Positions 40,146 to 49,384 of a stretch of 64,000 nucleotides of DNA are shown here, one piece after another. The stretch lies in contig JACKQB010000007.1 of the NCBI GenBank assembly GCA_024233115.1, positions 232,494 to 296,493 on the forward strand, in the 5' to 3' direction. Numbering within the stretch: the stretch's first letter is position 1; each line of letters starts with the position of its first letter. Both the position numbers and the translations under genes were made by a program. Under the pieces are notes generated by a model. That model searched no databases, was not told where the DNA came from, and saw only the letters and a list, made by a program, of their open reading frames with translations. This DNA is from Akkermansiaceae bacterium (GTDB lineage Bacteria > Verrucomicrobiota > Verrucomicrobiia > Verrucomicrobiales > Akkermansiaceae).

Positions 40146-41252
40146 ATGCGTCAGCCACGTTTCCTTTCCCCCTCTGCTGAAGTCACGGCTTCCCTGTATC
40201 ACTGCGTGTCCAGGGTTGTTGATCGGCAGTTTGTGTTGGGCCGCGAGCAAAAGGACGTGTTTGTCCGTATGATGCGCGAATACGAGGCGTTTTGTGGGGT
40301 TCGGGTGCTTGCCTACTGTATTATGAGCAACCATTTTCACCTGTTGGTGGAGGTTCCCCCGAAGGTCCAGGGAGAAGCTGTGGAAATTACGGATGAGGAT
40401 TTTCTGGCTCGTCTCAAGCCCTTGTATTCGACGGTGTATTATCGGGGTATCGAGCAGATGCTGAAGAAGTTTCGTGCAGACGGCGCGGGTAAGGCTGCTG
40501 CAGAGCTCAAGGAGAAGTTTACCTGTCGGATGCATGATCTGTCCGAGTTCATGAAGGGGCTGAAGCAACGTTTTACGCAGTGGTATAATGGCGCGAACGG
40601 TCGGCGCGGAACCTTGTGGGAAGGGCGGTTCAAGAGTGTGCTTGTGGAGGATGGTTATGCTGCGCGGGTGATGGCCGCTTATATCGATCTTAATCCGATC
40701 CGTGCGGGCATGGTGAAGAATCCCGAGGATTACAAGTGGTGTTCATACGGCGAGGCGATGCAGCCGAAAGCGAACTCCGGCAGGAAAAAAGCGCGCGACG
40801 GGATCTGTCGGATACTTGAGACCCATGAGGAAATTGGAAACAAACCACCCGAACCGCAGTTTTGGAACAAGGGGGCGGCGGATCACTACCGTATGATGCT
40901 CTTTGCCGATGGCGAGGAGGTATTTGCGGAAGACATTCACGCTGGCGATGTGCCTGACAACCAGAAGATCAAGCGCGTTAGAAAAGGGTTCAAGCGTAAG
41001 AACGTGGAAAAGGTGTTAGCCAAGGGTGGTAAATTGAGTTTCGGCGAGGCCATGCGCTGCAGGGTGCGGTATTTCAGCGATGGCATGACCGTGGGAAGTC
41101 GGGAATTTGTCGATCAGATATTCAAACAGGCACGCGATCGCTTTGGAGAGAAACGAAAGACCGGAGCTCGGCCGATGCGTGGTGTTGGATGGAAGCAACC
41201 CAAAAAGCAAATCTACTCGATGCGACAACTTGTGAAAAACCCGCTTGAGTAA
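40146..41252 (+). CDS. REP-associated tyrosine transposase (RAYT, Y1_Tnp family)
   Basis: The 368-residue protein is a single-tyrosine HUH-type transposase: SLYHCVSRVVDRQFVL near the N-terminus, the metal-binding SNHFHLLVE (His63 and His65), WEGRFKSVLVEDGYAARVMA and the catalytic tyrosine in AYIDLNPIRAG (about Tyr179). RAYTs nick and move short palindromic REP elements. Matching palindromes (GGGACAGACC type) precede it at 39795 and 40074, with a further one at 55522. A C-terminal part (FGEAMRCRVRYFSDG ... FVDQIFKQARDRFGEKR) extends beyond the catalytic domain. A separate fragment of that part survives at 46451-46618. The gene appears intact. Confidence 0.92.
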   Translation: MRQPRFLSPSAEVTASLYHCVSRVVDRQFVLGREQKDVFVRMMREYEAFCGVRVLAYCIMSNHFHLLVEVPPKVQGEAVEITDEDFLARLKPLYSTVYYRGIEQMLKKFRADGAGKAAAELKEKFTCRMHDLSEFMKGLKQRFTQWYNGANGRRGTLWEGRFKSVLVEDGYAARVMAAYIDLNPIRAGMVKNPEDYKWCSYGEAMQPKANSGRKKARDGICRILETHEEIGNKPPEPQFWNKGAADHYRMMLFADGEEVFAEDIHAGDVPDNQKIKRVRKGFKRKNVEKVLAKGGKLSFGEAMRCRVRYFSDGMTVGSREFVDQIFKQARDRFGEKRKTGARPMRGVGWKQPKKQIYSMRQLVKNPLE

Positions 41253-41387
41253 ATCGTCAGGACGGATTCAAGCAGCAAAGATCCGTATGCTCTACTGTCC
41301 ACAACACAACTTTCCAGGACAGGAGTCTGAAAGTGCCTCCGCCGGGCAGCTAACACTCCAAGCTAGAGTCTTGCCAAAGACACCCAC

Positions 41388-41550
41388 ACCCAGCTAGAAA
41401 AGATCAGCTCCGGGCTGAGGGCTGTGCCGAAGGACGTAGACATCAACCTCATTGCTAGTCAGCAAAGCGGTGTTGAGAATATGGAGAAAACCTTCAGGAA
41501 ACCAGCTATCGACGTAAAACCCGGGATCTGCCATAAACAAAAAAAAATAA
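41388..41550 (+). pseudogene. Decayed copy of the AAA ATPase C-terminus
   Basis: These bases translate to TQLEKISSGLRAVPKDVDIN, LIASQQSGVENMEK and so on, matching the last 54 residues of the ATPase (35219-35380) with scattered changes. The poly-A end and a family C repeat follow, as they do behind the intact locus. There is no upstream ATPase sequence, so this is the tail of a lost duplicate. The rest of 41253-41612 holds no gene that I can support. Confidence 0.88.
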
Positions 41551-41554
41551 GGCC

Positions 41555-41588
41555 TACCGTGTCCTGCGTAGCCTCGGCGAAGTAGGAT
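41555..41588 (+). repeat. Repeat family C, 34-bp imperfect palindrome, copy 2
   Basis: It is identical over 34 bases to 35987-36020. It follows the decayed ATPase tail and is followed by a CCCATAAGACCC word reminiscent of family B, so the end of the ATPase locus seems to have been copied as a block. Confidence 0.85.
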
Positions 41589-41612
41589 GAAACCCATAAG
41601 ACCCGTGAACCG

Positions 41613-43001
41613 ATGAAATTTTCAACAATCGCCCTAGTCATTCTAACAACCGTGGTCACATACTTCGCGCAGGCGGAGGACCAACGCCCGAACTTCGTCT
41701 TCATTCTCGCGGACGATTGCACCTTCCGCGACCTCGAACTTTACGGAGGCCCGGCAAAAACGCCCCATATCAACAAGCTCGCCGCCGAGGGGCTCACGTT
41801 CCATCGCTGCTACCAGGCCGCCCCCATGTGCTCCCCTACCCGGCACGCACTCTACACCGGGATTTACCCGGTGAAAAACGGTGCCCACCCCAATCACAGC
41901 AAGGCATACAAACACATCAAGAGTATTGTCCACTACCTCGGGGCGGCAGGATATGATGTGGTCCTTGCGGGAAAAAGCCACGTCGCGCCCGCCTCTGTTT
42001 TCCCCTTCAAATATGTTCCGGAATTTGCCGATCCGTTAAACAAGGATGTGAAGGTCCATGCGAGCGGCTGGCGCTACCCCAAGGTTTACAACACCATGCG
42101 TCAGGCCGCTGAAAAGCAGCGACCCTTCTGCCTTTTCCTCGCATCGAACGAACCCCACACACCCTACACCAAGGGAGACCCGACACCCTACCTCAACGCC
42201 CCGCTCAGCCCCCAGCAACTGCCTAACAAACATCAGAAATACGCGGAATACCTCGCTGAAATCACCTACTTCGACGGACAGGTGGGTGAAGTCCTGCGCA
42301 TGATCGATCAGTTGAAACTTAAAGACAACACCCTGGTCATGGTCGCCACCGAGCAGGGCAGCCAGTTCCCCTTCGGGAAATGGACCTGTTACGACGTCGG
42401 GGTGGCCAGTGGTTTGGTGGCCCGCTGGCCCGGAAAGATCGCGCCGGGAAAAGAAACGCACGCCATCGTGGAATACACGGACATCGTTCCCACCTTCCTC
42501 GATGCCGCCGGTGCCCCGATTCCCGAGATCCTCGACGGCAAGTCGTTCCTGCCGCTGCTAAAAGGTGAAAAGAGCGAGCACAGCCAGTATGCCTACAGCC
42601 TCCAGACAACCTGCGGAGTCGACGGATACAAATCCCCCTATGGCATCCGAAGTGTCGTCGGCAAACGCTACCGCTACATTCTCAACCTCTTTCCCGAAAA
42701 TGAATTCAGCATCCCCATCTCGCGCAGCACTTACGAGGAAACCAGGGGGATGGACGGCCAATACAAAAAATTCGGCGACAGGTATATGAAGCGCCCCGCC
42801 GAGGAACTTTACGACGTCATTGCCGACCCGTATTGCCAGAACAATCTGATTGCCGACAAAAGCCTCAGCGAAACCAAGAATGAACTGCGGAAAAAACTGC
42901 GCGCATGGATGGCCTCCCAGAACGACCTCGGGCGCAAAACCGAACTCGACGCCAACAACCGCCAGACCAAACCGCGGCTCAGTATCCATTCCAAAAAATA
43001 A
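41613..43001 (+). CDS. Secreted sulfatase (type I, Cys-type formylglycine site)
   Basis: The 462-residue protein has a signal peptide (MKFSTIALVILTTVVTYFAQA) and the sulfatase start RPNFVFILADDCTFRD, where aspartates bind calcium. The modification site CSPTR lies at residue 73; its cysteine would be converted to formylglycine by a separate enzyme. The rest of the fold is present (GYDVVLAGKSHV, ASNEPHTPYT, NTLVMVATEQGSQ, DGKSFLPLLKG). It removes sulfate esters, probably from a polysaccharide, given the lyase, fucosidase and second sulfatase downstream. The S1 subfamily and sulfate position cannot be assigned by eye. Confidence 0.93.
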   Translation: MKFSTIALVILTTVVTYFAQAEDQRPNFVFILADDCTFRDLELYGGPAKTPHINKLAAEGLTFHRCYQAAPMCSPTRHALYTGIYPVKNGAHPNHSKAYKHIKSIVHYLGAAGYDVVLAGKSHVAPASVFPFKYVPEFADPLNKDVKVHASGWRYPKVYNTMRQAAEKQRPFCLFLASNEPHTPYTKGDPTPYLNAPLSPQQLPNKHQKYAEYLAEITYFDGQVGEVLRMIDQLKLKDNTLVMVATEQGSQFPFGKWTCYDVGVASGLVARWPGKIAPGKETHAIVEYTDIVPTFLDAAGAPIPEILDGKSFLPLLKGEKSEHSQYAYSLQTTCGVDGYKSPYGIRSVVGKRYRYILNLFPENEFSIPISRSTYEETRGMDGQYKKFGDRYMKRPAEELYDVIADPYCQNNLIADKSLSETKNELRKKLRAWMASQNDLGRKTELDANNRQTKPRLSIHSKK

Positions 43002-43134
43002 CCCATCCTACTGACATGTCCGACGTATTCTTCAAGCCCGTTGTTGAAGTCGGGCACTTAAACCGCATACTGGAGGATAGTCTTCCTTATTGTAAACCCT
43101 CCGCTTCTCTGCGATGCTGCCCACTTTCTTAATT

Positions 43135-46100
43135 ATGAATCATCTCAAAGGCCTGAAGCTTGAATGGTCGTTATGTGTCCTGTGTGTATTTTTCCAAACC
43201 CTGTCGCTGTTCGCGCTGCCGGTTTCTTCCCTGGTGGTGCCCGGTCCGGACGGGTCGCTGAGTTACGTCGGCTATGCCAATGAAGACCAGACGAACGCGG
43301 ACAACATCATGATCGATTTCTCGCAGGCGGGGTATCAGGGTGGCGGTGTTGCCATCCCTTGGGTTCCGGTTGTGATTGCGCTCGATCCGGTGGCGTCCGG
43401 TGACGATTATGCCCGCATCCAGCAGGCGATTGATGATGTTGCGGCGATGCCCTTGTCGTCGGCCGGGTTCCGCGGTGCCATTCTCTTGAAAAATGGCGAC
43501 TATCGCGTGTCGCAGACGCTGAAAATCCAAGCCGACGGGATTGTGATTCGCGGCGAAGGGCAATGGGCCGGCGGAACGGTGGTGACATTCACCGCGACCC
43601 AGCAGGATAACTTGTTTGAATTCACCGGCAGTGGCGGCTGGGCCAGCATCGGTGGCACCACCAGCGCCATCACCAACACCTTTGTCGGCAGTGGTGCGCA
43701 TCAAATCGATGTCGCATCCGCAGCCGGGTATTCGGTTGGCGACCGGATCATCGTGCGCCGCACGCCCAATCAGGCATGGATCGATCTGATCAAGATGGGG
43801 CAGTATGGTTGGACGCCGAGTGCCTATAACACCCAGTCTCCGCGCACGATTACCGCCATCGACGGCAATCGCATCACCTTGGATGCGCCGCTGATCCACG
43901 CCATCGAAAGCCAATACGGCGGCGGTGATGTTTTCCGTTACCATTTCAACAACGGCCTGCACAATGTCGGCATCGAGCGCATGCGTCTGGCCTCGAGTTA
44001 TACCAGTAACACGGATGAAGACCACGGCTGGGCGGCGGTGCAGTTTTCCAGGGTTGAAAATGCATGGGTCCGCAGAATCACCGCTCAGTTTTTTGGCAAC
44101 AACTGTGTCAGCGTGATCAACCAGAGCCAGAAGGTCACGGTGGAAGATTGTTCCATGTTGGACGCCAAAAGTGAAAACACCGGCGGCCGGCGATACTCGT
44201 TCAATTTGGACGGGGCGTGTTTCACTCTGGTGCAGCGTTGTTACACGCGCGAGGGGCGGCACGACTACGTCACCGGATCGCTTACCGCCGGGCCGAATGT
44301 TTTTGTCGATTGTGTCGCCAAGAACACCTACGCCAACAGTGGCCCGCATCATCGCTACGCCCAGGGACTGCTGTTTGACAATGTTTCGGCGGGTCAGATT
44401 GATGTGGAAAATCGGCGGGACTCGGGTACGGGGCACGGCTGGTCTGGTGCGCAGACTGTTTTCTGGAGCTGTAATGTTTCGGGCGGCTTCATCTGCGACG
44501 CCCCCAAGGCGGCGATGAATTTTTGTATCGGCAGTGTGGGCAATAAACATGACGGCACCTGGGCACCCAGCGAGCCCGATGGATTCTGGGAGCTGCGTCA
44601 GACCAACATCACCCCGCGCAGTTTGTATTACCGTCAGCTTCAGGACCGGTTGGGTGCCCACGCCATGCAGTTGGTCACCACATCCGGCCAACGCAACGGC
44701 CGGGTCTGGGACGCGATCGCTTCATGGAAGGGTTATTCCAATCCACCGGACTCCGTCGTTTTCAGCCCGGTTCAGGTGGAGGTCCTGCCCGAGACCGCAT
44801 CGACCCGGATCGGCGACGCCCTCACCCTGAACGCCCTGGTTCGTTTCCCCTTGCCTGAGAATTTTTCCGCGAGTGGCGCATGGACGGTGGACAGTGGTCC
44901 AGGGGAGGTGGTCTTCGAGAGTCCGAGCGAGGTCATCAGCCGCGTTTGGTTTCGCCAACCCGGCGTCTATGCCTTGCGTTACACCCACACTCAGACGGAT
45001 GACAGCGATCCGCTGAACCCGGTTGATTACACCGATTTCGATACAGTGATGGTAGAAGTGGTCGATCACGGCGCACTGACGCAGCCGCCCGCATTTCCTG
45101 ATTTGGGTGAAATTACCGCGGCTACGGCGGCACTGACGATTGATACCGATGCGCTGACGTGCAGCGGTGGGATCAATGCGTCTGGTCGGCTCGGCGTCAA
45201 TCCGGACGGCTCTGAAGTGGCGGTGTTTGTCTTTAGTTCGATCAACATGGTCAACGCGCCGACGTTGACCGGATCACGTCCGCTGGTGCTCGTCGCTGAA
45301 GGAGATTTGAGCTTGGACAGCACACTGAATGTAGCTGGCGGCAGTGGCTCGCATAAGGTCGGTGGTTCGGGAGTTGCCGGTGGCGGTGACGGTGGACATG
45401 CCAACCGTGATGACTCGCCGGGTAGGCCCTATGACGGCCAAGGGCCGGGTGGAAGTTCGGGTAATGAGACCGGCGAAGACGACTCCAGTTCTGCGGGCGG
45501 GTCATTTGGTGGTCGGGCCGGCGGCAGCAGTACTCCCGCTGGGTGGCCATACGGCAGTGAAACCTTGCACAACTTGATCGGTGGCAGCGGTGCCGGCGGC
45601 ACCAGGAACAAGGGAGGTGGAGCAGGTGGCGGAGCGGTGGCTCTGATCGCGGGTGGAAACTTGCAACTCACCACCAATGCTGTGCTCAATGCCGATGGCG
45701 GCGGCGGCTCTGCCAGTGGATCCCAGCTAACCTCCGGCGGCGGCAGCGGTGGTGCCATTTTGCTCAGTGGTAAAAATGTGCTGCTGCAAGGCACTATCAG
45801 CGCGCGAGGCGGAAATGGTGGCGATGCCAGCGGCGGTCAGAAAAACGGCGGCGGCGGCGGCGGCGGACGCATCGCGATCTATTATCGCACTACCCTGGAC
45901 AGCGGCAGCGCAGCCATATCCGTCGATGGAGGCATTCCGCTAGGAAGTAATTCCGCCGGTGACGCTGGTGGAGTCGGCACGATCTATACCAGTCTCACTG
46001 CCGCCGGCTTGGCCGATCAATGGTTGTATACGGAGGTTGGGGTGAGTGATCCGGATGATGTGGACTGGGCGTCCGATTACGATGGCGATGGACTTAGCGC

Positions 46101-46398
46101 CTGGGCGGAGTATCAACTGGGTGGGTCGGAACAACAGGCGAGCCCAGCAGTGCGACCTCGTATCCAACGGGACAGTAATGGCGAAATCCGATACGTCTTT
46201 AACCGTCGGCGCGAGGGCGCGGACTGGAGTGCCTACGCGCTTGAGGAGTCAACCACGCTGATGCCCGGCAGTTGGTCTCGTGTGTATCCTGACGAATCGA
46301 TGACCCGGGAGCACCCGAGTCTGCCTGGATTTGATGAAGTCACCGTGCCTATCGCCGATGATTTCCCCAGATGGTTTATCCGGATGCATCTTCGGTAA
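43135..46398 (+). CDS. Large secreted right-handed beta-helix protein (pectate-lyase-like) with Gly-rich region
   Basis: I use the ATG at 43135 (MNHLKGLKLEWSLCVLCVFF), which puts a signal peptide at the very start; 43114 is also possible. The 1087-residue protein has a pectate-lyase-superfamily beta-helix (about residues 40-530; DDYARIQQAIDDVAAMP, GAILLKNGDYRVSQTLKI, IVIRGEGQWAGGTVV). Next come an Ig-like domain (SARIGDALTLNALVRF-type strand pattern, about 545-645), a glycine-rich beta region (about 700-960; GGSGAGGTRNKGGGAGGGA) and a C-terminal domain with DYDGDGLSAWAEYQLGG, a calcium-binding-like repeat. It probably binds or cleaves a polysaccharide extracellularly. Catalytic residues were not identified. 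Confidence 0.78.
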   Translation: MNHLKGLKLEWSLCVLCVFFQTLSLFALPVSSLVVPGPDGSLSYVGYANEDQTNADNIMIDFSQAGYQGGGVAIPWVPVVIALDPVASGDDYARIQQAIDDVAAMPLSSAGFRGAILLKNGDYRVSQTLKIQADGIVIRGEGQWAGGTVVTFTATQQDNLFEFTGSGGWASIGGTTSAITNTFVGSGAHQIDVASAAGYSVGDRIIVRRTPNQAWIDLIKMGQYGWTPSAYNTQSPRTITAIDGNRITLDAPLIHAIESQYGGGDVFRYHFNNGLHNVGIERMRLASSYTSNTDEDHGWAAVQFSRVENAWVRRITAQFFGNNCVSVINQSQKVTVEDCSMLDAKSENTGGRRYSFNLDGACFTLVQRCYTREGRHDYVTGSLTAGPNVFVDCVAKNTYANSGPHHRYAQGLLFDNVSAGQIDVENRRDSGTGHGWSGAQTVFWSCNVSGGFICDAPKAAMNFCIGSVGNKHDGTWAPSEPDGFWELRQTNITPRSLYYRQLQDRLGAHAMQLVTTSGQRNGRVWDAIASWKGYSNPPDSVVFSPVQVEVLPETASTRIGDALTLNALVRFPLPENFSASGAWTVDSGPGEVVFESPSEVISRVWFRQPGVYALRYTHTQTDDSDPLNPVDYTDFDTVMVEVVDHGALTQPPAFPDLGEITAATAALTIDTDALTCSGGINASGRLGVNPDGSEVAVFVFSSINMVNAPTLTGSRPLVLVAEGDLSLDSTLNVAGGSGSHKVGGSGVAGGGDGGHANRDDSPGRPYDGQGPGGSSGNETGEDDSSSAGGSFGGRAGGSSTPAGWPYGSETLHNLIGGSGAGGTRNKGGGAGGGAVALIAGGNLQLTTNAVLNADGGGGSASGSQLTSGGGSGGAILLSGKNVLLQGTISARGGNGGDASGGQKNGGGGGGGRIAIYYRTTLDSGSAAISVDGGIPLGSNSAGDAGGVGTIYTSLTAAGLADQWLYTEVGVSDPDDVDWASDYDGDGLSAWAEYQLGGSEQQASPAVRPRIQRDSNGEIRYVFNRRREGADWSAYALEESTTLMPGSWSRVYPDESMTREHPSLPGFDEVTVPIADDFPRWFIRMHLR

Positions 46399-46450
46399 CT
46401 GGAATCTAAGCGGAACCTAGGCAGTGTGGACAGGCGCCGGCATAGGGACA

Positions 46451-46618
46451 ATGAGCTTCGGTAAGGCCATGCGTTGCAGGGTGCGGTATTTCAGCGATGG
46501 TGTGACCATGGGAAGCCGGGTATTAGTCGATCAGGTTTTCAAACAGGCACGCGATCGATTTGGAGAGAAAAGAACGACCGGAGCCCGGCCGATGCTTAGG
46601 GTTGGATGGAAGCAGCCC
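46451..46618 (+). pseudogene. 3' fragment of a RAYT transposase gene
   Basis: The translated stretch MSFGKAMRCRVRYFSDGVTM, GSRVLVDQVFKQARDRFGEK and RTTGARPMLRVGWKQP matches the C-terminal part of the RAYT at 40146 (bases about 41035-41203) with few differences. Nothing of the catalytic half is present. It lies between two convergent beta-helix genes, a typical resting place for transposase debris. Confidence 0.88.
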
Positions 46619-46638
46619 ACGCTGTCGCTGATGTCGCT

Positions 46639-49173
46639 TTAATCCAATGTTTCGATGCCACTCGCCCCAGCGAAGCCCGCCTCGAAGCGCATGAAACCGA
46701 TTGGATGCTCACATGGCTCGGTCAGGTCCATCCTATGGAATCCCGGGCCGGTAGCGGTGATGGAGGGAACTGCGGATGGGGCGGCCCATTGCTCAAGGTT
46801 TGTCGATTTCCGAAATCCTGCGGTGATATCCAGTGGCGTTGTGGAGATGGTTGCCGAGCATTCAAAGTGATCGCCAACCATATGGATGGTGACCGGCAAT
46901 ACCTCCGGCTTCGACGGGTCCAGCCCGGTGGCGAATTTGAGGATGTTAGCAATGCCATCACTGGAAAGAGAAGCAAGGGGGGCGGCATCGGCTCCGGAAA
47001 GCTGGTGGAAAGCGCACCAGTCCTCGTAGTTGCCCCGCACGCTGATTTCCATGGTTTCGCTATCGACAGAACCGGTGGCTGCCGACAAAAGCTGGACCCA
47101 GACTTGAGTCCCAAACTCAAGCTGTTCTGTTAGGTGCTCTGCACCTGACGTCAGCGGCGTCGATGTATCGCCACTCTCCCCCAGATACCACTGGAACGAC
47201 GGGAGGGCGTGATCAGAGGTCGCAAGTAGGCGCGCCGAAGATCCCAGCCTAACATAGGGTGTCGTGTCAAATGACTCAACCGCCAAGGCCGTGAACTCGC
47301 AGGCCCCGAGGTCGGGCTCGCCATCGCGTGAGAAGCCACGCTGATCGGTGGCCGGGTCATCCGTTGCAACCACACCGGCATCGATGGCGGGACTTCCAAA
47401 GGCAACGGGCACCGTCGATGTCAGTCCTCCATGGGCACCGAAGCTCCCCAGCAGGGGATCGGCCGTCGATACTCCGGTTCCCGGATAGCCGCCGTCGATG
47501 ATGCTGTTGCTGACCGTTGCCGTGCTGCCATAAATGTCGTCCGCCTCGTTGTCCCAGAAGATGCTGTTCCTCACAACGGGAGTCGAGTCGTCGGCATTCA
47601 GCCCGCCGCTGTATTCCTCCTCTTCGCCAAGTTCGAGATGCCGGAAATTGGATCGGTTTGAGTAGAAAGTGCCATGGATGATCTCGACGGTTGAGGACTG
47701 GCAGCGCATGGCTCCGCCACCGCCGTCGTCAGGGGGGGCGCTTGGACCACTCCCACCGCCGGAACCACCTCCGTAAACTTCATTGTTGTAGAAGGTGCAG
47801 TTCGCGAATCGCGGATTGCAGGAAATCACGTTGGCACCGCCGGCCGCGCGAAACGCACGGTTGCCCGAAAACGTGCAGCGGCTGACCTCGGCATCATTGG
47901 CCGAGAGCACCAGGCCACCTCCTTTTTCAGCCACATTATCGATGAAGGAGGAATCAGAAATGAAGGCCTCGACCGTGCCGGAATACACCACGAGTCCACC
48001 ACCGGCGTCACCCGACTCGTTGGAATTGAAAACACATCTCTCGAACACCGCCTGGCTCTGGGAACAATACATTCCGCCCCCGGAACCAGCGGCGGTGTTA
48101 CTTTCAAAGGTCGTGTCGGTGACCACGACGATCGCGTTCTCGCAGTTGACAGCACCCACGGCACGCGCTGCTGTGTTCGACCGGAAGATACTACCGGAGA
48201 TCACAAGTGATTGACCGCTGTGCCAAATGGCACCTCCGACACCTTTCTGAAGCACCTCGGCGGCATTACCGGTGAACTCGCAACGGTCGATCACAACATC
48301 TGAACCCGAGCTGAAGATGGCGCCTCCATAGACCGCGTTGCTGTTAGTGAAAGTGCAATCGACGAACGAGACGCTTGAGCTTGCATTATACACGGCTCCC
48401 CCATAACGAAAACTCTCGTAGATGCTGTCGGCGTAGTTACCAACAAAGGTGCACCGCTCGAAGAGGCAGTCCGAATCCGCCTGATAGACCGCTCCTCCCT
48501 GCGCCGTTCCGTTCAATGAGACAACCCGATTGTCGAGAAAGATGCAGTCGCGCAGGGTGACGGACGACGACAGGTTGACCATGCCTCCCCCGCTGACATC
48601 GTCATTACGACTTCTGGCCATCGCAGCGCCTCCCTCGATCGTCACCCCCTCCAGCACCGCGTCCTCGATCTGATCGTTTTCTAACACATGATAACCGTTG
48701 GAGGGGCGGTAATCGATGACCCCGTCGCCATCGGTGTCGGTGTCATCCCGTCCCAGATCCGCGGACAGCACCGTTGGATTCGCCACGGGGTCGCGCGAGG
48801 CGGCATCGGTCTCGGTTCCGGCAAAGCCCCCCAGCACGGTGACCTGGCTTACGAGTTGGAACGACTGGGATCGGCTGATGTCGGAGGGATCCTCGTCGTT
48901 GGGGTAGTAGATCCCGGCGGCGATCCAGATCTGGTCACCGGCGACCGCGGCATCGAGCGCGGCATTCAGCGTGGAAAACGCATTCGCCCAGCTCGAGCCA
49001 TCCTCCGAGCCCGTTGCATCCCGGTCGACATGCAGGACGGAGGCAAAAAGACCAGAGGGGACCATGGAAAATGCCATGACAAGCGCAAGGACCCGGCCCC
49101 CTCGGCCCCCTGGATGATTGCGCACGAAACGCCACCCCCCTTGGCCCGAATCGATCTGCACGGAACCCTTCAT
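46639..49173 (-). CDS. Secreted beta-helix protein of the polymorphic-outer-membrane-protein/parallel-repeat type
   Basis: Read from the ATG at 49173 (MKGSVQIDSG; 49185 and 49227 are alternatives), the protein has a late signal segment (VLALVMAFSMVPSGLFA). It begins with VDRDATGSEDGSSWANAFST and then has a long right-handed beta-helix of repeats: 'GGAVYNASSSVSFVDCTFTN', 'GGAIFSSGSDVVIDRCEFTG', 'GGMYCSQSQAVFERCVFNSN' and so on. An Asp-rich DTDGDGVIDYRP segment lies near residue 150. A C-terminal domain (WCAFHQLSGADAAPLAS) is common on large secreted Verrucomicrobiota proteins. These helices act as adhesins or glycan-binding surfaces. No catalytic site is visible. Confidence 0.82.
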   Translation of the reverse strand: MKGSVQIDSGQGGWRFVRNHPGGRGGRVLALVMAFSMVPSGLFASVLHVDRDATGSEDGSSWANAFSTLNAALDAAVAGDQIWIAAGIYYPNDEDPSDISRSQSFQLVSQVTVLGGFAGTETDAASRDPVANPTVLSADLGRDDTDTDGDGVIDYRPSNGYHVLENDQIEDAVLEGVTIEGGAAMARSRNDDVSGGGMVNLSSSVTLRDCIFLDNRVVSLNGTAQGGAVYQADSDCLFERCTFVGNYADSIYESFRYGGAVYNASSSVSFVDCTFTNSNAVYGGAIFSSGSDVVIDRCEFTGNAAEVLQKGVGGAIWHSGQSLVISGSIFRSNTAARAVGAVNCENAIVVVTDTTFESNTAAGSGGGMYCSQSQAVFERCVFNSNESGDAGGGLVVYSGTVEAFISDSSFIDNVAEKGGGLVLSANDAEVSRCTFSGNRAFRAAGGANVISCNPRFANCTFYNNEVYGGGSGGGSGPSAPPDDGGGGAMRCQSSTVEIIHGTFYSNRSNFRHLELGEEEEYSGGLNADDSTPVVRNSIFWDNEADDIYGSTATVSNSIIDGGYPGTGVSTADPLLGSFGAHGGLTSTVPVAFGSPAIDAGVVATDDPATDQRGFSRDGEPDLGACEFTALAVESFDTTPYVRLGSSARLLATSDHALPSFQWYLGESGDTSTPLTSGAEHLTEQLEFGTQVWVQLLSAATGSVDSETMEISVRGNYEDWCAFHQLSGADAAPLASLSSDGIANILKFATGLDPSKPEVLPVTIHMVGDHFECSATISTTPLDITAGFRKSTNLEQWAAPSAVPSITATGPGFHRMDLTEPCEHPIGFMRFEAGFAGASGIETLD

Positions 49174-49384
49174 TCCACTATGCATACTAAGGCAATGTCC
49201 ATGAATCCACCACGCAGCTGCCACCAAGGTCTGTGCATATCTTGATCATTTGCTGCGTGTCCATGCACGGTAGAGGCACCGCCCATCCATTTTCGCTTCC
49301 CAAGCCGCGTGGATTCCTTCCATTGATCGTGATTGTCGCCAAGATGATGCGGCGTGGCCAAAACAGGGCCCAGTCTACCCTGCA

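Noticed and set aside
43171..44691. 506-codon minus-strand open frame inside the beta-helix gene
   Set aside because: It is antisense to a protein with clear signal peptide and fold motifs; its own translation has no recognisable features.
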